Under the pieces are notes generated by a model that was not told the DNA's origin, did no database searches, and was given only the letters and a program-made list of their open reading frames with translations. Shown here one piece after another: positions 19,182-30,100 of a DNA stretch of 64,000 bases. A program made the position numbers and the translations under genes. Within the stretch, counting starts at the first letter, position 1. Each line of letters starts with the position of its first letter. Source of the stretch: Fulvivirga maritima (GTDB lineage: Bacteria > Bacteroidota > Bacteroidia > Cytophagales > Cyclobacteriaceae); NCBI RefSeq assembly GCF_021389955.1, contig NZ_CP089980.1, positions 867,501 to 931,500 of the forward strand. Direction: 5' to 3'.

Positions 19182-19745
19182 TCAATCTTCACTAAGTGCC
19201 CCTTTCTTATCAATTTTAATAATCTGCAGTTCGGATAAATCATCAGCTATCGAAAGATCTTCTATGCCCACTAAAAAGTAATTATCTCCTAATGGAAGTA
19301 TTCCACAAGTCAACTTGTGAGCATAATCTACTGTATATTTCACCCCCTCAATATTGGCATAAGTTACTTCCATATCATTTCCAATAATTAAAAATCCATC
19401 ATTGTCGGCTTCTACAACTGAATGCGCCCCTGAGTTTATTTTAGGTTCTTCCCAAATTTTTATATCTTTTTCAAAGCATATATAGTTATCATGAAGTATC
19501 ATTAGCAGATCTCCCTTCACGTAAAAAACAGGTTCATACAAATCTCTTACTTTTGTAATAGGTAATTTATATTCGTCTACAGGATGACCGTCTTCATTCA
19601 AATCCATTCTAATAAGCTCACGCGTAGCACTATCCTCTAATATGAGGGTATATCCTGATTCCATATTTTTTACAAAAGCAATTAAATCAGTTTCCTCAGC
19701 TATTGAAGTAGGCAAATCATAACTTGCCACTAAATCCCCATCCAT
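19182..19745 (-). pseudogene. fragment of a beta-rich hypothetical protein, 5' end lost
   Basis: 187 residues (DGDLVASYDLPTSIAEETDLIAF...) with repeated hydrophobic/acidic beta-strand patterns suggestive of a beta-propeller or WD-like periplasmic protein. The reading frame begins immediately at the junction with the duplicated HEAT block (19755), with no signal peptide, so the N-terminal part was probably removed. The IS256 copy A sits 48 bp beyond its 3' end. Family not recognised. Confidence 0.55.
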
Positions 19746-19754
19746 ATTAATTTC

Positions 19755-20545
19755 CCCGCTATCCTTAGTCTTACCGAAGGGCGACTAAGGATTTATGAAT
19801 GGTAACGAGTGTCTCTGACACGGCGAATTGGCTTCTTATCTCAAAAGCAATCTAATAACCTTCCTCCAATATACCATAATCAGACTGATGATTAGCATAC
19901 CAAGCCCTTAACTCTTGTAAGGCTTGCTCATAATTATCTACTGCCAGTTCTCCGTCTTCTATGGGGAGGGGCTGAGCAGTAAGGTGTGGGGCAAGGTATT
20001 CCATTACTCTGTAGCCACAAAGGATAGCGGCTTCGTTATCTGGGTCTGCGGAAGTGCAGTTGTTTTCATTGCTGTTAATGATGGTGAAGAGATAATCAAA
20101 GGCCGTTTTGTTGCGGGTGTATACTAGGTCTGGCACTAGTTCATAGACCAGGTTATCATTTACCGGGAGGTTTTCTAGGATGCTGATGATCTTTTGAGCT
20201 GAAGCCTCATCTCCTATGCGCGATAAGGCTAGCAAGGCGGACCATTGTAGGCTGCGATTTGAGGATGCCGCATAGCTTTTCAATGTATTCTCGGCTTCCG
20301 AAATATTCACATAGCCGATTAACTTGATGAGTTCTGGCTTGTGGTATTTTATAGTACTCAAGGCAGATAAAAGCGCTTGCTGATCTTTGGCCGAAAACAA
20401 GTCTCTATCAAACTCAGTGAGAAATTCTATATTATCTCCTGAAAGACCAGAATCCATATCTTTTACACCTTCTATCAGTGCTCCTATAGCTGCTTTTTTG
20501 ATCTGTTGATTATCAGTATTAGTGGCTGAGCGATAAGCAATATAA
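19755..20545. repeat. 791-bp duplicated block, copy B
   Basis: Matches 15067-15857 at a constant offset, including the outer hairpin (ATCCTTAGTC 19761-19770 with GACTAAGGAT 19783-19792). Both ends join unrelated sequence, so the block moved or was copied as a unit. Confidence 0.85.
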
Positions 20546-20571
20546 TATGCAACATTGATAAGACTTATCAA
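19852..20571 (-). pseudogene. 5'-truncated copy 3 of the HEAT-repeat gene
   Basis: Matches the intact protein from AYYIAYRSATNTDNQQ onward (about residue 68 to the end) and ends identically (ANHQSDYGILEEGY). Upstream of AYY the sequence is unrelated, so the signal peptide and first ~67 residues are missing. An ATG/ATT-region start at 20571 would give a cytosolic 239-aa product, but this is more likely a dead fragment. It follows the surface-protein operon 45 bp downstream on the same strand and could be transcribed by read-through. Confidence 0.8.
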
Positions 20572-20615
20572 AATTAAAGTAGTAACCTAAAGCTCTAGTA
20601 ATTCTCTCCAACATC

Positions 20616-21773
20616 TTAATCAATTAAAGTATTTAATTTTACAGTGTTGATAATATTATCCTCATCTTTTACCTGGCTTGATATATTTTGAATCTCTTTG
20701 GGAGTTTCTGAATTACTTAATGCATTTAAATTTTGAATTTGATCAATGGACAATGCCCTTAACACCTTCATGACAGGTTCTAACCTTGAAGGAATTTCCG
20801 AAACTATCTGCAGTTTCTGTTTTTTTGTATTTTTAAAAATTAGCATTTCATCCTCATTTGACTCCAAATGTTTAATTTTAACAATTTCATAATGATCATC
20901 GTTATAGCTAAATAGGTAGCTAAAGTCGGGTATTGCAGTTTCAAAACTTAAATTAGCCATCCTTAGTTTTTCTTCGATTTGAGTATCTTCATGAGCAGAA
21001 ACAAATGAATCATCCTCATATACTCTTATTTTTTGATCTTGAATAGGAAATACAAATTCACAAGGTACCCTAATCAAAGAATCTTTATTGCTGGAAGAAT
21101 TGCTATTAAAAATTATATTAGCCTCTTCTGGAGTGTAGGGTTTATTGGCGCGCATATTAATCGCTTTACTTAAATATAATAATTCCCCATTGTACACCTC
21201 ATCTACCATATTATCGAAAACAGGTATTCCTAAATTCATATTATAGAAAATAGCATCTAGAGCCCTTTCTGAAAGGTATTCGAACATAATTACCAATTTT
21301 GACATCACGACATCAGAAGAAACAACCTGCCAACGTGAAGAAATAAACTTAAACATCATGGCATGATTAGTTGTATCATTGGTCGTTTCCAATCGGAACT
21401 TAACTATCTCATACTTATCTTGACCAATTGAAAAATCTATTTTTCTTAGAGGAAGAAATCTATCTGACAATTCTTTATCCTCATAAGACTTATCTTTAGG
21501 AATAGAATAAGCATAATTTCTTTGATCCCAACTGTAATTCTTAGCTGACAACAGAGATTTTAGTAACTCTATAGTGGTACGTGTAGGGCAATCCTCATAC
21601 GATTGGCAAGAATTTGTTATGACTGACTCAGATGAATATTTATAATATTCAATCTCTTTACCATCCAATGGCAATCCAAAGTATGCTTCTAATTCTCTAA
21701 ACTTATTTTGAGCAGAGCAGAAACAAGGTAGATATAGGGTCATCACTAAAATTATTGATTTGTATAAATTCAT
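20616..21773 (-). CDS. exported hypothetical protein, last gene of the surface operon
   Basis: 385 aa with a signal peptide (MNLYKSIILVMTLYLPCFCSAQ). The rest is mixed alpha/beta with two similar-looking halves, around residues 35-200 and 220-330. Each half has a segment on the theme F.IGQDKYEIVKFRLE / FSYNDDHYEIVKIKHLE followed by a 'MMFKF.SSRWQVVS / MLIFKNTKKQKLQIVS' strand pair. This suggests an internal duplication. No known domain is recognised. Its ATG overlaps the stop of the preceding gene (ATGA), so it is translationally coupled. Confidence 0.75.
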   Translation of the reverse strand: MNLYKSIILVMTLYLPCFCSAQNKFRELEAYFGLPLDGKEIEYYKYSSESVITNSCQSYEDCPTRTTIELLKSLLSAKNYSWDQRNYAYSIPKDKSYEDKELSDRFLPLRKIDFSIGQDKYEIVKFRLETTNDTTNHAMMFKFISSRWQVVSSDVVMSKLVIMFEYLSERALDAIFYNMNLGIPVFDNMVDEVYNGELLYLSKAINMRANKPYTPEEANIIFNSNSSSNKDSLIRVPCEFVFPIQDQKIRVYEDDSFVSAHEDTQIEEKLRMANLSFETAIPDFSYLFSYNDDHYEIVKIKHLESNEDEMLIFKNTKKQKLQIVSEIPSRLEPVMKVLRALSIDQIQNLNALSNSETPKEIQNISSQVKDEDNIINTVKLNTLID

Positions 21774-22186
21774 CTAAATCTTCTTATACTGTAATAAATT
21801 AAAAATAAAAGTGCTGCTGTATGATAAGTTAAGCTGAAATAATCAATGAAATGGAAATAATTAGAGACTTCCTTCCCATTTATTTGTAAGATTTGCGCTG
21901 AACCTGCACCACGATATAGTTTTCTAAAAACAACCGAGTCCCCAGGCATTGGTTTTTGATCTTCATCATACGCATGAGTTGAATATTCCCCCCCTTCTCC
22001 ATCAATATGAACTAACAAGTAATATCCAGCCCCTTTTGAATATAACCGATTTTCTACGGAGCGAACCGTTCCCTTATACCGTTCATAATTATTAAAAGTG
22101 ACTCTCAATACACCTAAAGACATTGGGAGAAATAGTATGAATATAAAAATCCCTGCGATCCATGCTACTTTTAATATTGCTTTCAT
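21770..22186 (-). CDS. small DUF3592-like membrane protein
   Basis: 138 aa with membrane segments at about 5-27 and 110-132. Between them is a beta-rich loop with the pattern YKGTVRSVENR ... GYYLLVHIDGEGGEYSTHAYDEDQKPMPGDSVVFRK, which resembles the DUF3592 fold. Overlaps neighbours on both sides by ATGA. Role in the operon unknown. Confidence 0.7.
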   Translation of the reverse strand: MKAILKVAWIAGIFIFILFLPMSLGVLRVTFNNYERYKGTVRSVENRLYSKGAGYYLLVHIDGEGGEYSTHAYDEDQKPMPGDSVVFRKLYRGAGSAQILQINGKEVSNYFHFIDYFSLTYHTAALLFLIYYSIRRFR

Positions 22187-25100
22187 TTAGTTAAACTATT
22201 AAAATCCAATTTATATATCTCTATTTCTTTTTTAGTATTTAATCTAAACAATTCGTATGTTATGGATTTAGATAAATATTGACTAAAATCCTTACCTACT
22301 TCCACTTTGCCACTTATATCACTTGAATACCAAATGAAACCTATTAATGCAGGGTTTCCATCATAAGGATATTCTATTCTAACACCAGTATCCATATCTA
22401 TTTTGCCCACTATCCCTGCTAAAGTTGCTTCAACAAATGGGCTTACAAAAGCAGCAGCAGTAACTTTACTTTTATTATAAAAAGTTTTTCCCGTTTCTAC
22501 TTGGACTTCCCGAACTAACTCAACCTCCCCCTTTAAACCAGCTTTAACACCAAAATTAGCAGCAGCAAGAGTAATTTCAGATGAACTAAAAGGTATGGGT
22601 ATAGTAATATCTTTGCCACAAGTCAAATCAACAATATTAGCTCCCGTTGCTGAAAAGACAAATTTATCGATATTACGATAATATCTTGTTTCATCCTCCT
22701 CTTCATTAAAAGTTTCATAAGAAAGACCAAATTCATTTCGACCAATAGCTCTAGGCAAGTTATCAAGAACCGCCACCTTGCAAGGAATTCCTACAGCCTT
22801 AAAGGTCTTCGACCAATAATTAATTTCATCAAAAATGGATAATATCGGCCCTAATTTACTCGCCACGTCTATTTTTTTTAAATCTTCATCAACCCATGAA
22901 ATTTCCACTTTTTTTTCTACTCTATTTGGATAACCTGACCGAAACTCCGTACTTATTATATTATCTTCTTCATAAAGTTTTCTTACAATCTTTTTTTCAC
23001 CAAAGACTTGTTCTAAATTATGTTGAGGTGTAAGCTGCTCTATATAAGACCAGACCATATCCAAATTCACATAATCTCCATTTTTTATGTCTCCAGGATT
23101 TATATCTGAATCAAATATTATTTGTCTCTCATCATCACCAGCAACCAAATAAAGTATTTCTTGAGATTTCGCCACCCTATCTCCATCTTTAGCATAAATT
23201 TCCTCGAGAGAAAATTCCTTTCTCTCAACATTCAAAATAACCTCAATAACGTCTTCGTCATACTGAACTCTAAGTCTTAAATCTCCAAACCTTCCCCCAA
23301 TATTCATCCCAAAATTATCAAGATTACGATCATTATTAAGCACCTCGACAGTATGATCTACTCCATCCTGCAAAAATGACCAGTTAAATGTTTCTACATT
23401 ATTAGGATAGTCTCTCAAGGTAAAAGCTAAATGGTTATCTAATGATGTAAAAGGTATAGTAATAACATCTCCATCATGATACTCATTATCGTCTAAGGCA
23501 AACCAGATAGAAGGTGTAACTCCACTACCATTTCCATTACCCTCATTATTGCTATCATTTGGGGCATTGGGGTCAATCACATTATTGCCTCCCGTACTAT
23601 CACTTTCATTATAATCATCATTATTATTATAATCTGTCAAGGTACTATCACTAGAGTTTACATTATCAGCTTCAGTAATTAACGAATCCATAGGAATCAC
23701 TGCTTCTTCCAAGCTAGTTGAATCAGTAGGGGCATTACCGCCAACCTCAGTATCAGAACTTTCCGATTCAGCTTCCTCGCTGCTCGCATTATCTTCTGCC
23801 TCTGAATCCCCCACCTCTTCATCTTCTCGCACTTCTCTCCATTGCTGGATGTACTCATCCATACCGGTGCTGATGGCTACCAGCTCTCCTGAAACCATGC
23901 GATACCTGTCGTTGATCTTAATATCGCTAAACTCAACAGGAATGCGATTGCCCAAAAAGTTAATCGAGATTGTTCCCCATCCAGAATAAACACCATCCTG
24001 GCCATTACCGGTTACTGAAACCAGCGTCACATCTACATTCGCTGCTTGTATAACGTCACCTACACCAGCATTTATTAAGGGTATAAAATCATCGTCTGAC
24101 TCTACAGTCGGCATATCTCCACAAGCTAGCACCTCTTCATCAGGAGTGGAGAAGAACACGCTCTCACTCCAGCTGCTGACCAGCTCTTCTCGTTTGCTAC
24201 CTACTCGTACCTCATAGCCATGTCCTGGTGTTAATCCGGTCAGGTTCACCTGCCCATCAATGGCCCCCCCCGCTTCTTCGGGCTCATCAATACTATACCA
24301 CTGGCCAGATCCTCCTTCAGTAGAGCGGTATTCTATGCGGTAATTATCTACCCCATCTACTAAATCCCAATAAGTGCGACCCTGATAGCTGGTAACGGCT
24401 TCTGCCCTCACACCTGTTGCTACTGGTAGAGATTGCTCGGCTATGCGAAAAGTACAGACACTACTAAATCCCTCATTTCTGAATTTCTCCTTGCCCCCTA
24501 CATCTTTCGCGTGTACACGCCAGGCATAGGTCATGCCGGGCAGCAACAGCGGTTCGTCATTATCATATACCAGACTGGTCTCACTGGTAGTATACTGGTA
24601 TACTGGTGCAGTAGTACGCATGGCTTCATAGGGATCTCTGCCTTCAGGACGGATTTCTACCAATGAAAATTCATATTCCAGCTCTCCGAAGGTGTTAGGA
24701 GAAACGCCTATGGGCGACCATTGAAAAACGATATATTGCATGCCGCTTTCCAAATTAATCTCAGACTCACAGAAAGGCTGGTTTAGCCTGGGAGGCTCAC
24801 TTAGGGCCATCCAGGCGATAGCTTGCGCCGGCATGGATAGTTGCCTTCCGGTATTTGCATCATAAGCGGTGAAACTAATTCTATATAATCCTTCTGGTAG
24901 CCTGCCACCCTGCTGCTCATATTTACTTTTGCTGATACCACCAAAAATCAAATTAGCCGCATCAAAATAAGGAGAGAGCTCTACGGTAGTAAGCAACTGT
25001 GGAGTTCCACTTTCCAGGGTCAAGGCCGGAGGCATATAGTATGGAGCCGTTTCCATGCTCAGCCCCTGCCCTTCTATCTTTAACTTTAATACTACATCTA

Positions 25101-25317
25101 CAAAGGGCTCCTGCAAATCTCGTAGGATCAGATTTAACTTCACCTGATCAGTTTCAGGACGCAACAGGTCAGATAAGTATACACTATATGGCGGAGTAAG
25201 CTGCAGCTGAGCACTTACAGGAAAGGTCTGCGCCTGAGCTCCTGGCAAGCAGGCAACAAGGTATGCCTGCAACAGGAGAAGGGTATAAAGTATATATTTT
25301 AGTCTTTTACAGGACAT
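22183..25317 (-). CDS. TANFOR/fibronectin type III surface protein, large
   Basis: 1044 aa. Signal peptide to about residue 30 (ends GAQAQ). Residues ~31-180 match the TANFOR-type N-terminal pattern of Bacteroidetes surface proteins (LTPPYSVYLSDLL, GRLPEGLYRISFTAYD, ALSEPPRLNQPFC). Two FN3-like domains follow (~190-300, ending in YAWRVHAKDV; ~305-395, TGLTPGHGYEVRV). Next comes a linker at about 496-600 that is almost wholly Asp, Ser, Glu and Asn, then a beta-rich C-terminal part of ~450 residues that I do not recognise. No T9SS sorting tail is seen. The gene lies 6 bp after the barrel gene and overlaps the next one. Confidence 0.82.
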   Translation of the reverse strand: MSCKRLKYILYTLLLLQAYLVACLPGAQAQTFPVSAQLQLTPPYSVYLSDLLRPETDQVKLNLILRDLQEPFVDVVLKLKIEGQGLSMETAPYYMPPALTLESGTPQLLTTVELSPYFDAANLIFGGISKSKYEQQGGRLPEGLYRISFTAYDANTGRQLSMPAQAIAWMALSEPPRLNQPFCESEINLESGMQYIVFQWSPIGVSPNTFGELEYEFSLVEIRPEGRDPYEAMRTTAPVYQYTTSETSLVYDNDEPLLLPGMTYAWRVHAKDVGGKEKFRNEGFSSVCTFRIAEQSLPVATGVRAEAVTSYQGRTYWDLVDGVDNYRIEYRSTEGGSGQWYSIDEPEEAGGAIDGQVNLTGLTPGHGYEVRVGSKREELVSSWSESVFFSTPDEEVLACGDMPTVESDDDFIPLINAGVGDVIQAANVDVTLVSVTGNGQDGVYSGWGTISINFLGNRIPVEFSDIKINDRYRMVSGELVAISTGMDEYIQQWREVREDEEVGDSEAEDNASSEEAESESSDTEVGGNAPTDSTSLEEAVIPMDSLITEADNVNSSDSTLTDYNNNDDYNESDSTGGNNVIDPNAPNDSNNEGNGNGSGVTPSIWFALDDNEYHDGDVITIPFTSLDNHLAFTLRDYPNNVETFNWSFLQDGVDHTVEVLNNDRNLDNFGMNIGGRFGDLRLRVQYDEDVIEVILNVERKEFSLEEIYAKDGDRVAKSQEILYLVAGDDERQIIFDSDINPGDIKNGDYVNLDMVWSYIEQLTPQHNLEQVFGEKKIVRKLYEEDNIISTEFRSGYPNRVEKKVEISWVDEDLKKIDVASKLGPILSIFDEINYWSKTFKAVGIPCKVAVLDNLPRAIGRNEFGLSYETFNEEEDETRYYRNIDKFVFSATGANIVDLTCGKDITIPIPFSSSEITLAAANFGVKAGLKGEVELVREVQVETGKTFYNKSKVTAAAFVSPFVEATLAGIVGKIDMDTGVRIEYPYDGNPALIGFIWYSSDISGKVEVGKDFSQYLSKSITYELFRLNTKKEIEIYKLDFNSLTK

Positions 25318-25323
25318 AAGGTA

Positions 25324-27165
25324 TTAAAATCTATAACTATAATTAAGGGTTATGGTCAGCTCTGAAAAATCATTGGTAGCATTAGCGGCGGCAGCTTCTT
25401 CTGACACCATTTTTTTCATATAACTGACTCCCAGAGTAATGGCATGTTGTCCCCAGCTTTTATTTTTAGCTTCTGACTTTGCTTCTTTCTTTTCATTGAT
25501 TTCCGAAAACTCTTCTGGCATTTCCAGCCCTGTAGAGCTACTGACTTCTGAGGGCTTATGATCAGCCTTTTCTTTGCTTTTCTGATCTCTATTTCGTTTT
25601 CCAAAAGCAATCTCTTGTGGCTTTAAGCCGAAGTTCAAGCGGATATTAATGACCCCGGTAGCAGGCCGCCCTGTCACCTCCTGTCTCAGGTAGGTGCCTG
25701 AAAGGGTGCTTCTGATGTTTTTATTCATCAAAGGCTTACTTAATGTCAGGTTAGGGCCGTAGGATTGGGATACATTTTCTGCGAAAGCACTTCTATTACC
25801 ATTGATAGCAGCACTGGCACTGGTACCATCTTTTAAGCTCATTCTATAGCCTAAGTTGCCACTTAAGAAAGTGGATTGTGCGCTCTCTGCTTCCGTTGAT
25901 TCTTCATTGGTAATCTGATAGGATCCATTAAGCATAATGCTTTTTTTTATCTCTTTTGAGCCAAAGCTATACATGGTGTTAAAGGTGGCGCTTTGGTTCA
26001 CCTGATAAAAGTTAAGCGTATCCATTTCATCCTGAAAGGTGGGGTCTACCTGTGGCCTCACGTTGGTGTAGGTATTAAAGTTAGAATAGCTGGCAGAAAA
26101 ATTCCAGGAAGATGACGGGCTGTAATTAACATTAGCAGAACCCACTACTCTTCTGGTAGAGCTAGCTTCTGTGTCTTCAAGATTATTCCGTTGCACTCCG
26201 GTTGATAGTGTTATAGCCATCTGGTTCCTTAATAAATTGAGATTGCCATTCACCGTGATATTTTCCATATCATTGTTATTATAATAAGCTCCCAGTGTTT
26301 CATAGCCTGGGTCAATGCGTTCATACTTAAGCATCAGGCTGTATACTCGCTGACTATAAGCCAACCCAAAATTATAGGCATGAAAAGTGCCTTCTGTGTT
26401 GTCTGCTTCTGTACCCAATGAGTCTCTATAAATATCTCTGATATCACGATTATAGCGACTTTGAGCATATTCAAACTCCAGGCTCAGCCTATCGATCAGT
26501 TCTTTTCCCCCTGTCAGGCTCCACACCACATTATCTTCAGGAGTGATTTCGGTATCTTCAGGTATATATTCTACACTGCTTACGTCATCCTTAGCTGTGA
26601 AAACCGACATTTCTACATGATAGCCATCTCCACGATAGCCTACTTTTGCCCCATATCCCATTCTTTTATACACCGGATCTGTGTAGGTGACACTATCTAG
26701 TGCTACCGACTCGGTAGCTTTATTCAGTCTGCCATACATAATACCTACATACCAGGGACCTGGGGTCAGTTCTACTCCTCCTCCCAAAAAAGTATAACCT
26801 GAAAGGCTATAGCTAGAAAAATTCATGTTACTATAGCCTATATGGCCTTTCACCCATTTATAGGTAGGGGTGAGTCCTATCTGGTTAAAAGGCTGTGAAT
26901 AATTCAGTTGCCTATTAGTATAGCTAAAGGTTAAAGGAATAGAAAAATCATATAGCGATATATTAAGATTACCATTGAGATACCAGGAGAATGGATCTCT
27001 GCGCTGCTCTATACCCTGGGCATTATAGCCTATCATGTTGTAGCTCACCCCTCCATTCACTTTCACGGGCTCCTTTTCTGATAGGTTACTCAGGTCTTGT
27101 GCCTGCAACCTAAAGAAGCTTAACAAGAGTATGCTGGCAATGAATATGTACTGTAGTCTACTCAT
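25324..27165 (-). CDS. outer-membrane beta-barrel protein
   Basis: 613 aa with signal peptide (FFRLQAQ) and a long series of alternating amphipathic strands (FSWYLNGNLNISLYDF, WNFSASYSNFNTYTN, LTITLNYSYRF) ending in an aromatic C-terminal residue, as outer-membrane barrels do. A Lys/Glu-rich loop (~530-575) interrupts the last strands. There is no TonB plug, so it is more likely an anchor or conduit for the neighbouring surface proteins than a TonB receptor. It lies between the SprB-like gene (5 bp) and the TANFOR gene (6 bp). Confidence 0.85.
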   Translation of the reverse strand: MSRLQYIFIASILLLSFFRLQAQDLSNLSEKEPVKVNGGVSYNMIGYNAQGIEQRRDPFSWYLNGNLNISLYDFSIPLTFSYTNRQLNYSQPFNQIGLTPTYKWVKGHIGYSNMNFSSYSLSGYTFLGGGVELTPGPWYVGIMYGRLNKATESVALDSVTYTDPVYKRMGYGAKVGYRGDGYHVEMSVFTAKDDVSSVEYIPEDTEITPEDNVVWSLTGGKELIDRLSLEFEYAQSRYNRDIRDIYRDSLGTEADNTEGTFHAYNFGLAYSQRVYSLMLKYERIDPGYETLGAYYNNNDMENITVNGNLNLLRNQMAITLSTGVQRNNLEDTEASSTRRVVGSANVNYSPSSSWNFSASYSNFNTYTNVRPQVDPTFQDEMDTLNFYQVNQSATFNTMYSFGSKEIKKSIMLNGSYQITNEESTEAESAQSTFLSGNLGYRMSLKDGTSASAAINGNRSAFAENVSQSYGPNLTLSKPLMNKNIRSTLSGTYLRQEVTGRPATGVINIRLNFGLKPQEIAFGKRNRDQKSKEKADHKPSEVSSSTGLEMPEEFSEINEKKEAKSEAKNKSWGQHAITLGVSYMKKMVSEEAAAANATNDFSELTITLNYSYRF

Positions 27166-27170
27166 CCTGC

Positions 27171-30100
27171 TTATTCTATCACTATTCGTAAGGTCATCTG
27201 ATCATTACTGGTCACCAGACGCATTAAGTAAGCTCCAGCCTGTTTATCTGATAAATCAAAATTGATTTCAAAACTGTCTGCCTCATCGTAGTTATCTCTG
27301 TATTCTTCCATTCCCATGGTAGAGACAATGACTATACCCAACACATCATCTTCATGCAGCTCTACTGATAAGGTAAATTCTCCATCAGAAGGATTAGGAT
27401 AAATCCTCACATCTTTAAACCCTGTCTGTCCGAACCTAAACTGATCTACCGTTTCAGGAGCTTCTTCAGGCAAGAACACTGACACCGTTTTAGTAAGGCT
27501 ATCAGTACATGGGCCATAGTAAGCAGCGAAACTTATAGTATAATCTCCTGCCTGGTCAAACCATAAGGTAGGTATAGTGTTGGAAGCGGTGAGCACCGTA
27601 GCCTGATCATCAAACCTCCAGTATAATGAATCTGGTGTTGGCGTGCTGGTTTCTACTAATTGCAGCGTGTCTCCTACTACCAGTTCAGTAGCAGCTAAGA
27701 ATTTAGCTTCAAACTCTATATCATAAGAAGAAATGCTAATGGTATCATACATCAGACATGCCCTGGTATTCAATGATGCCTGAGCATAATAATCTCCAGG
27801 CTGATCAACCCATAAGGTAGGCTCTGTGGTTAGCTGTCCCTCAACCCCACTCCATGAATAGGTGGCATTACCCTGAGGCCAGCTGGCATCTAACGTAGCG
27901 GATTGCTCATAGCATAGGTTCAGGTCTGGTCCGGCATTAATATTAGGAGGTTCCGGCACAAAAACGCTGTCTGTCCAAATACACCCTTCCTGATCCTGAA
28001 CACGTATTTCATACCAGCCATCAGTAACATAAGCAATAGATTGTTGCTGATTATTAATATCATGCATCCAATTGATAGCATAAGGAGCATGACCTCCCAC
28101 AATAGTTACCTGAGCAGCACCATCGCTATAATTATAACAGGTAACACTATCTACCTGCCAATCAAATTCAATGGGTGGAAACAGATTAATAATCTCTGTA
28201 TTTAGAGTGTCTCTGCACGTATTGCGATCTTGTATAATCACCTGATAGTCTCCACTAGTGAGGTTAGTAAAGAGGCTATCACCCATGAAAGGAGACTCGT
28301 TAATAGAAAAACGATAGGAAGTAACTCCTCCATTGCCTGCTACCTGAATATACCCGGAGCTATCACCAAAGCATTTTACATGCTTAATATCATCTAAAGC
28401 AATGGTTAATGCTGATGGTTCTATTAGTTCTATGTCCTGACTTTTTAAACAGCCATTAAGATCTCTTACATAGAGGGTATGAAGACCTGAAGATAATCCC
28501 GTGACAGTGCTGCTTCCTCCAAACTCTCCATCATCAGCGGCGTATTGATACCCCTGTTGTGAGGTAGTGATTCCTCCCTGAGCGCTCACTGTTACTTCAC
28601 CATCAAAAGACCCGAAGCAACTAATGTCAAAGCCATTGTATTTTTTACTTGTCAAACCGGTAAGCTCTAATGGTTGATCCGCTTCGGCAAAAAGAAGATC
28701 TTCCTCCCACTCCACGCTACAGCCTTCAGGATCTGAAACTCTTATTTTATAAGTACCCTGATCAAAATTATCTGTCAGGTCATAGACCTGCCACTGGGTA
28801 TCTGGTAGCTTAATATATTCATACTGATAGTTACCCCAGCCTCCTGTCACTTCCGGAAGAATATGACCATTTTCTTCTTCTTTACATGCCAGCCCCACCA
28901 ATAGCACGTCTTCTATTACTAAGGGTTCCGGGTTTACGATTTCAACAGCAGCGGAAGCCTTTTCGCAACCCTTACTATCGGTAACATACAGGCGATAGAT
29001 GCCATCAAAAAGGTCATGAATCAACAAGTCATCTGTTCTTTCTTGGTCTGTGAAATCCCCCCACACACCTGCTGATTGCACTTGCCAGCGGTAGGAATAA
29101 TCACCAGTATTACCACCACTAATACTTGCTGAAATGGAAGCATCAAAACTGTCAGTACAGGTCATATCATCTTTCACTAATTTGACAATAATTGGAGTAG
29201 GCTGCTCTATTTCTACAAGTTCTGCCAAGGTATAAACATCTGTACATCCATTATTATAAGAGATGCTTACTTCGTAATCTCCTGCAGGTAAGTTGCTAAC
29301 AATATTAGTGTTTGAGGTGAAGTCCTGACCGGTCTGCTCGTCCGTCATGGTAATAGTATAAGGAAAAGCATTATTATAAACTGTAAAATGTACTTCTCCA
29401 TCATTAGCCGCGGGCACCGGACAAGTAACAGGTATAATCTCCTGCACTTCCATAGTAATACGAGTCGGTTCAGGCAAGTGAAAGCTTCCATCAATAATAG
29501 TACAAGCCTTTTCAGAATCTTGTACCTCCCAGGTATAGTCGCCATAACCTAAGTTGGTGAAAACGACTTCCTCACTATCATTATAAACATTAAACTGCTT
29601 AACCACGTCACTGCCTTTGTACAAGGTAATAGCGTAGTCCCCATAACCACCTGTAGGGATAACAGAGATAGTACCATCTCCTGCATCATGACAAACTGGT
29701 GCGGTAAAACTCGCAGTAGCCGCGATAGGAGCGGTGGGCTGTACTACTTCTATTTCGCTAGAGTACACATCACACCTATCTTGCACCCAGGCTACATAGG
29801 TACCTGCTTCCAGCGACTCAAAGGTATCATCATCTTGCCATACTGTAGTTTCTCCCTTGAGATTAAGACCATATTTTATGGTTCCTGCGTCGCCATCAGA
29901 GGCTGAGACCGTAATACTTCCGTCATTACTTTCATAACAGGATAATTCGGTTACACTCACACTATCCAACTCAAGTGGAGGGATTTCTTCTATTATAAAA
30001 GGGCCATATTCATTATAGCATCCTCCAGGGTTGTAACTTTGTGAAGACTTCCAGTTCTGAACATACAAGTAATATTCACCTGGGCCTGCTTGTGCAGTCA

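Noticed and set aside
19852-20571. functional shorter HEAT protein
   Set aside because: The signal peptide and first ~67 residues are missing and the upstream codons are unrelated; treated as a fragment.
25324-27165. TonB-dependent receptor
   Set aside because: No plug domain or TonB box is visible; only barrel strands.
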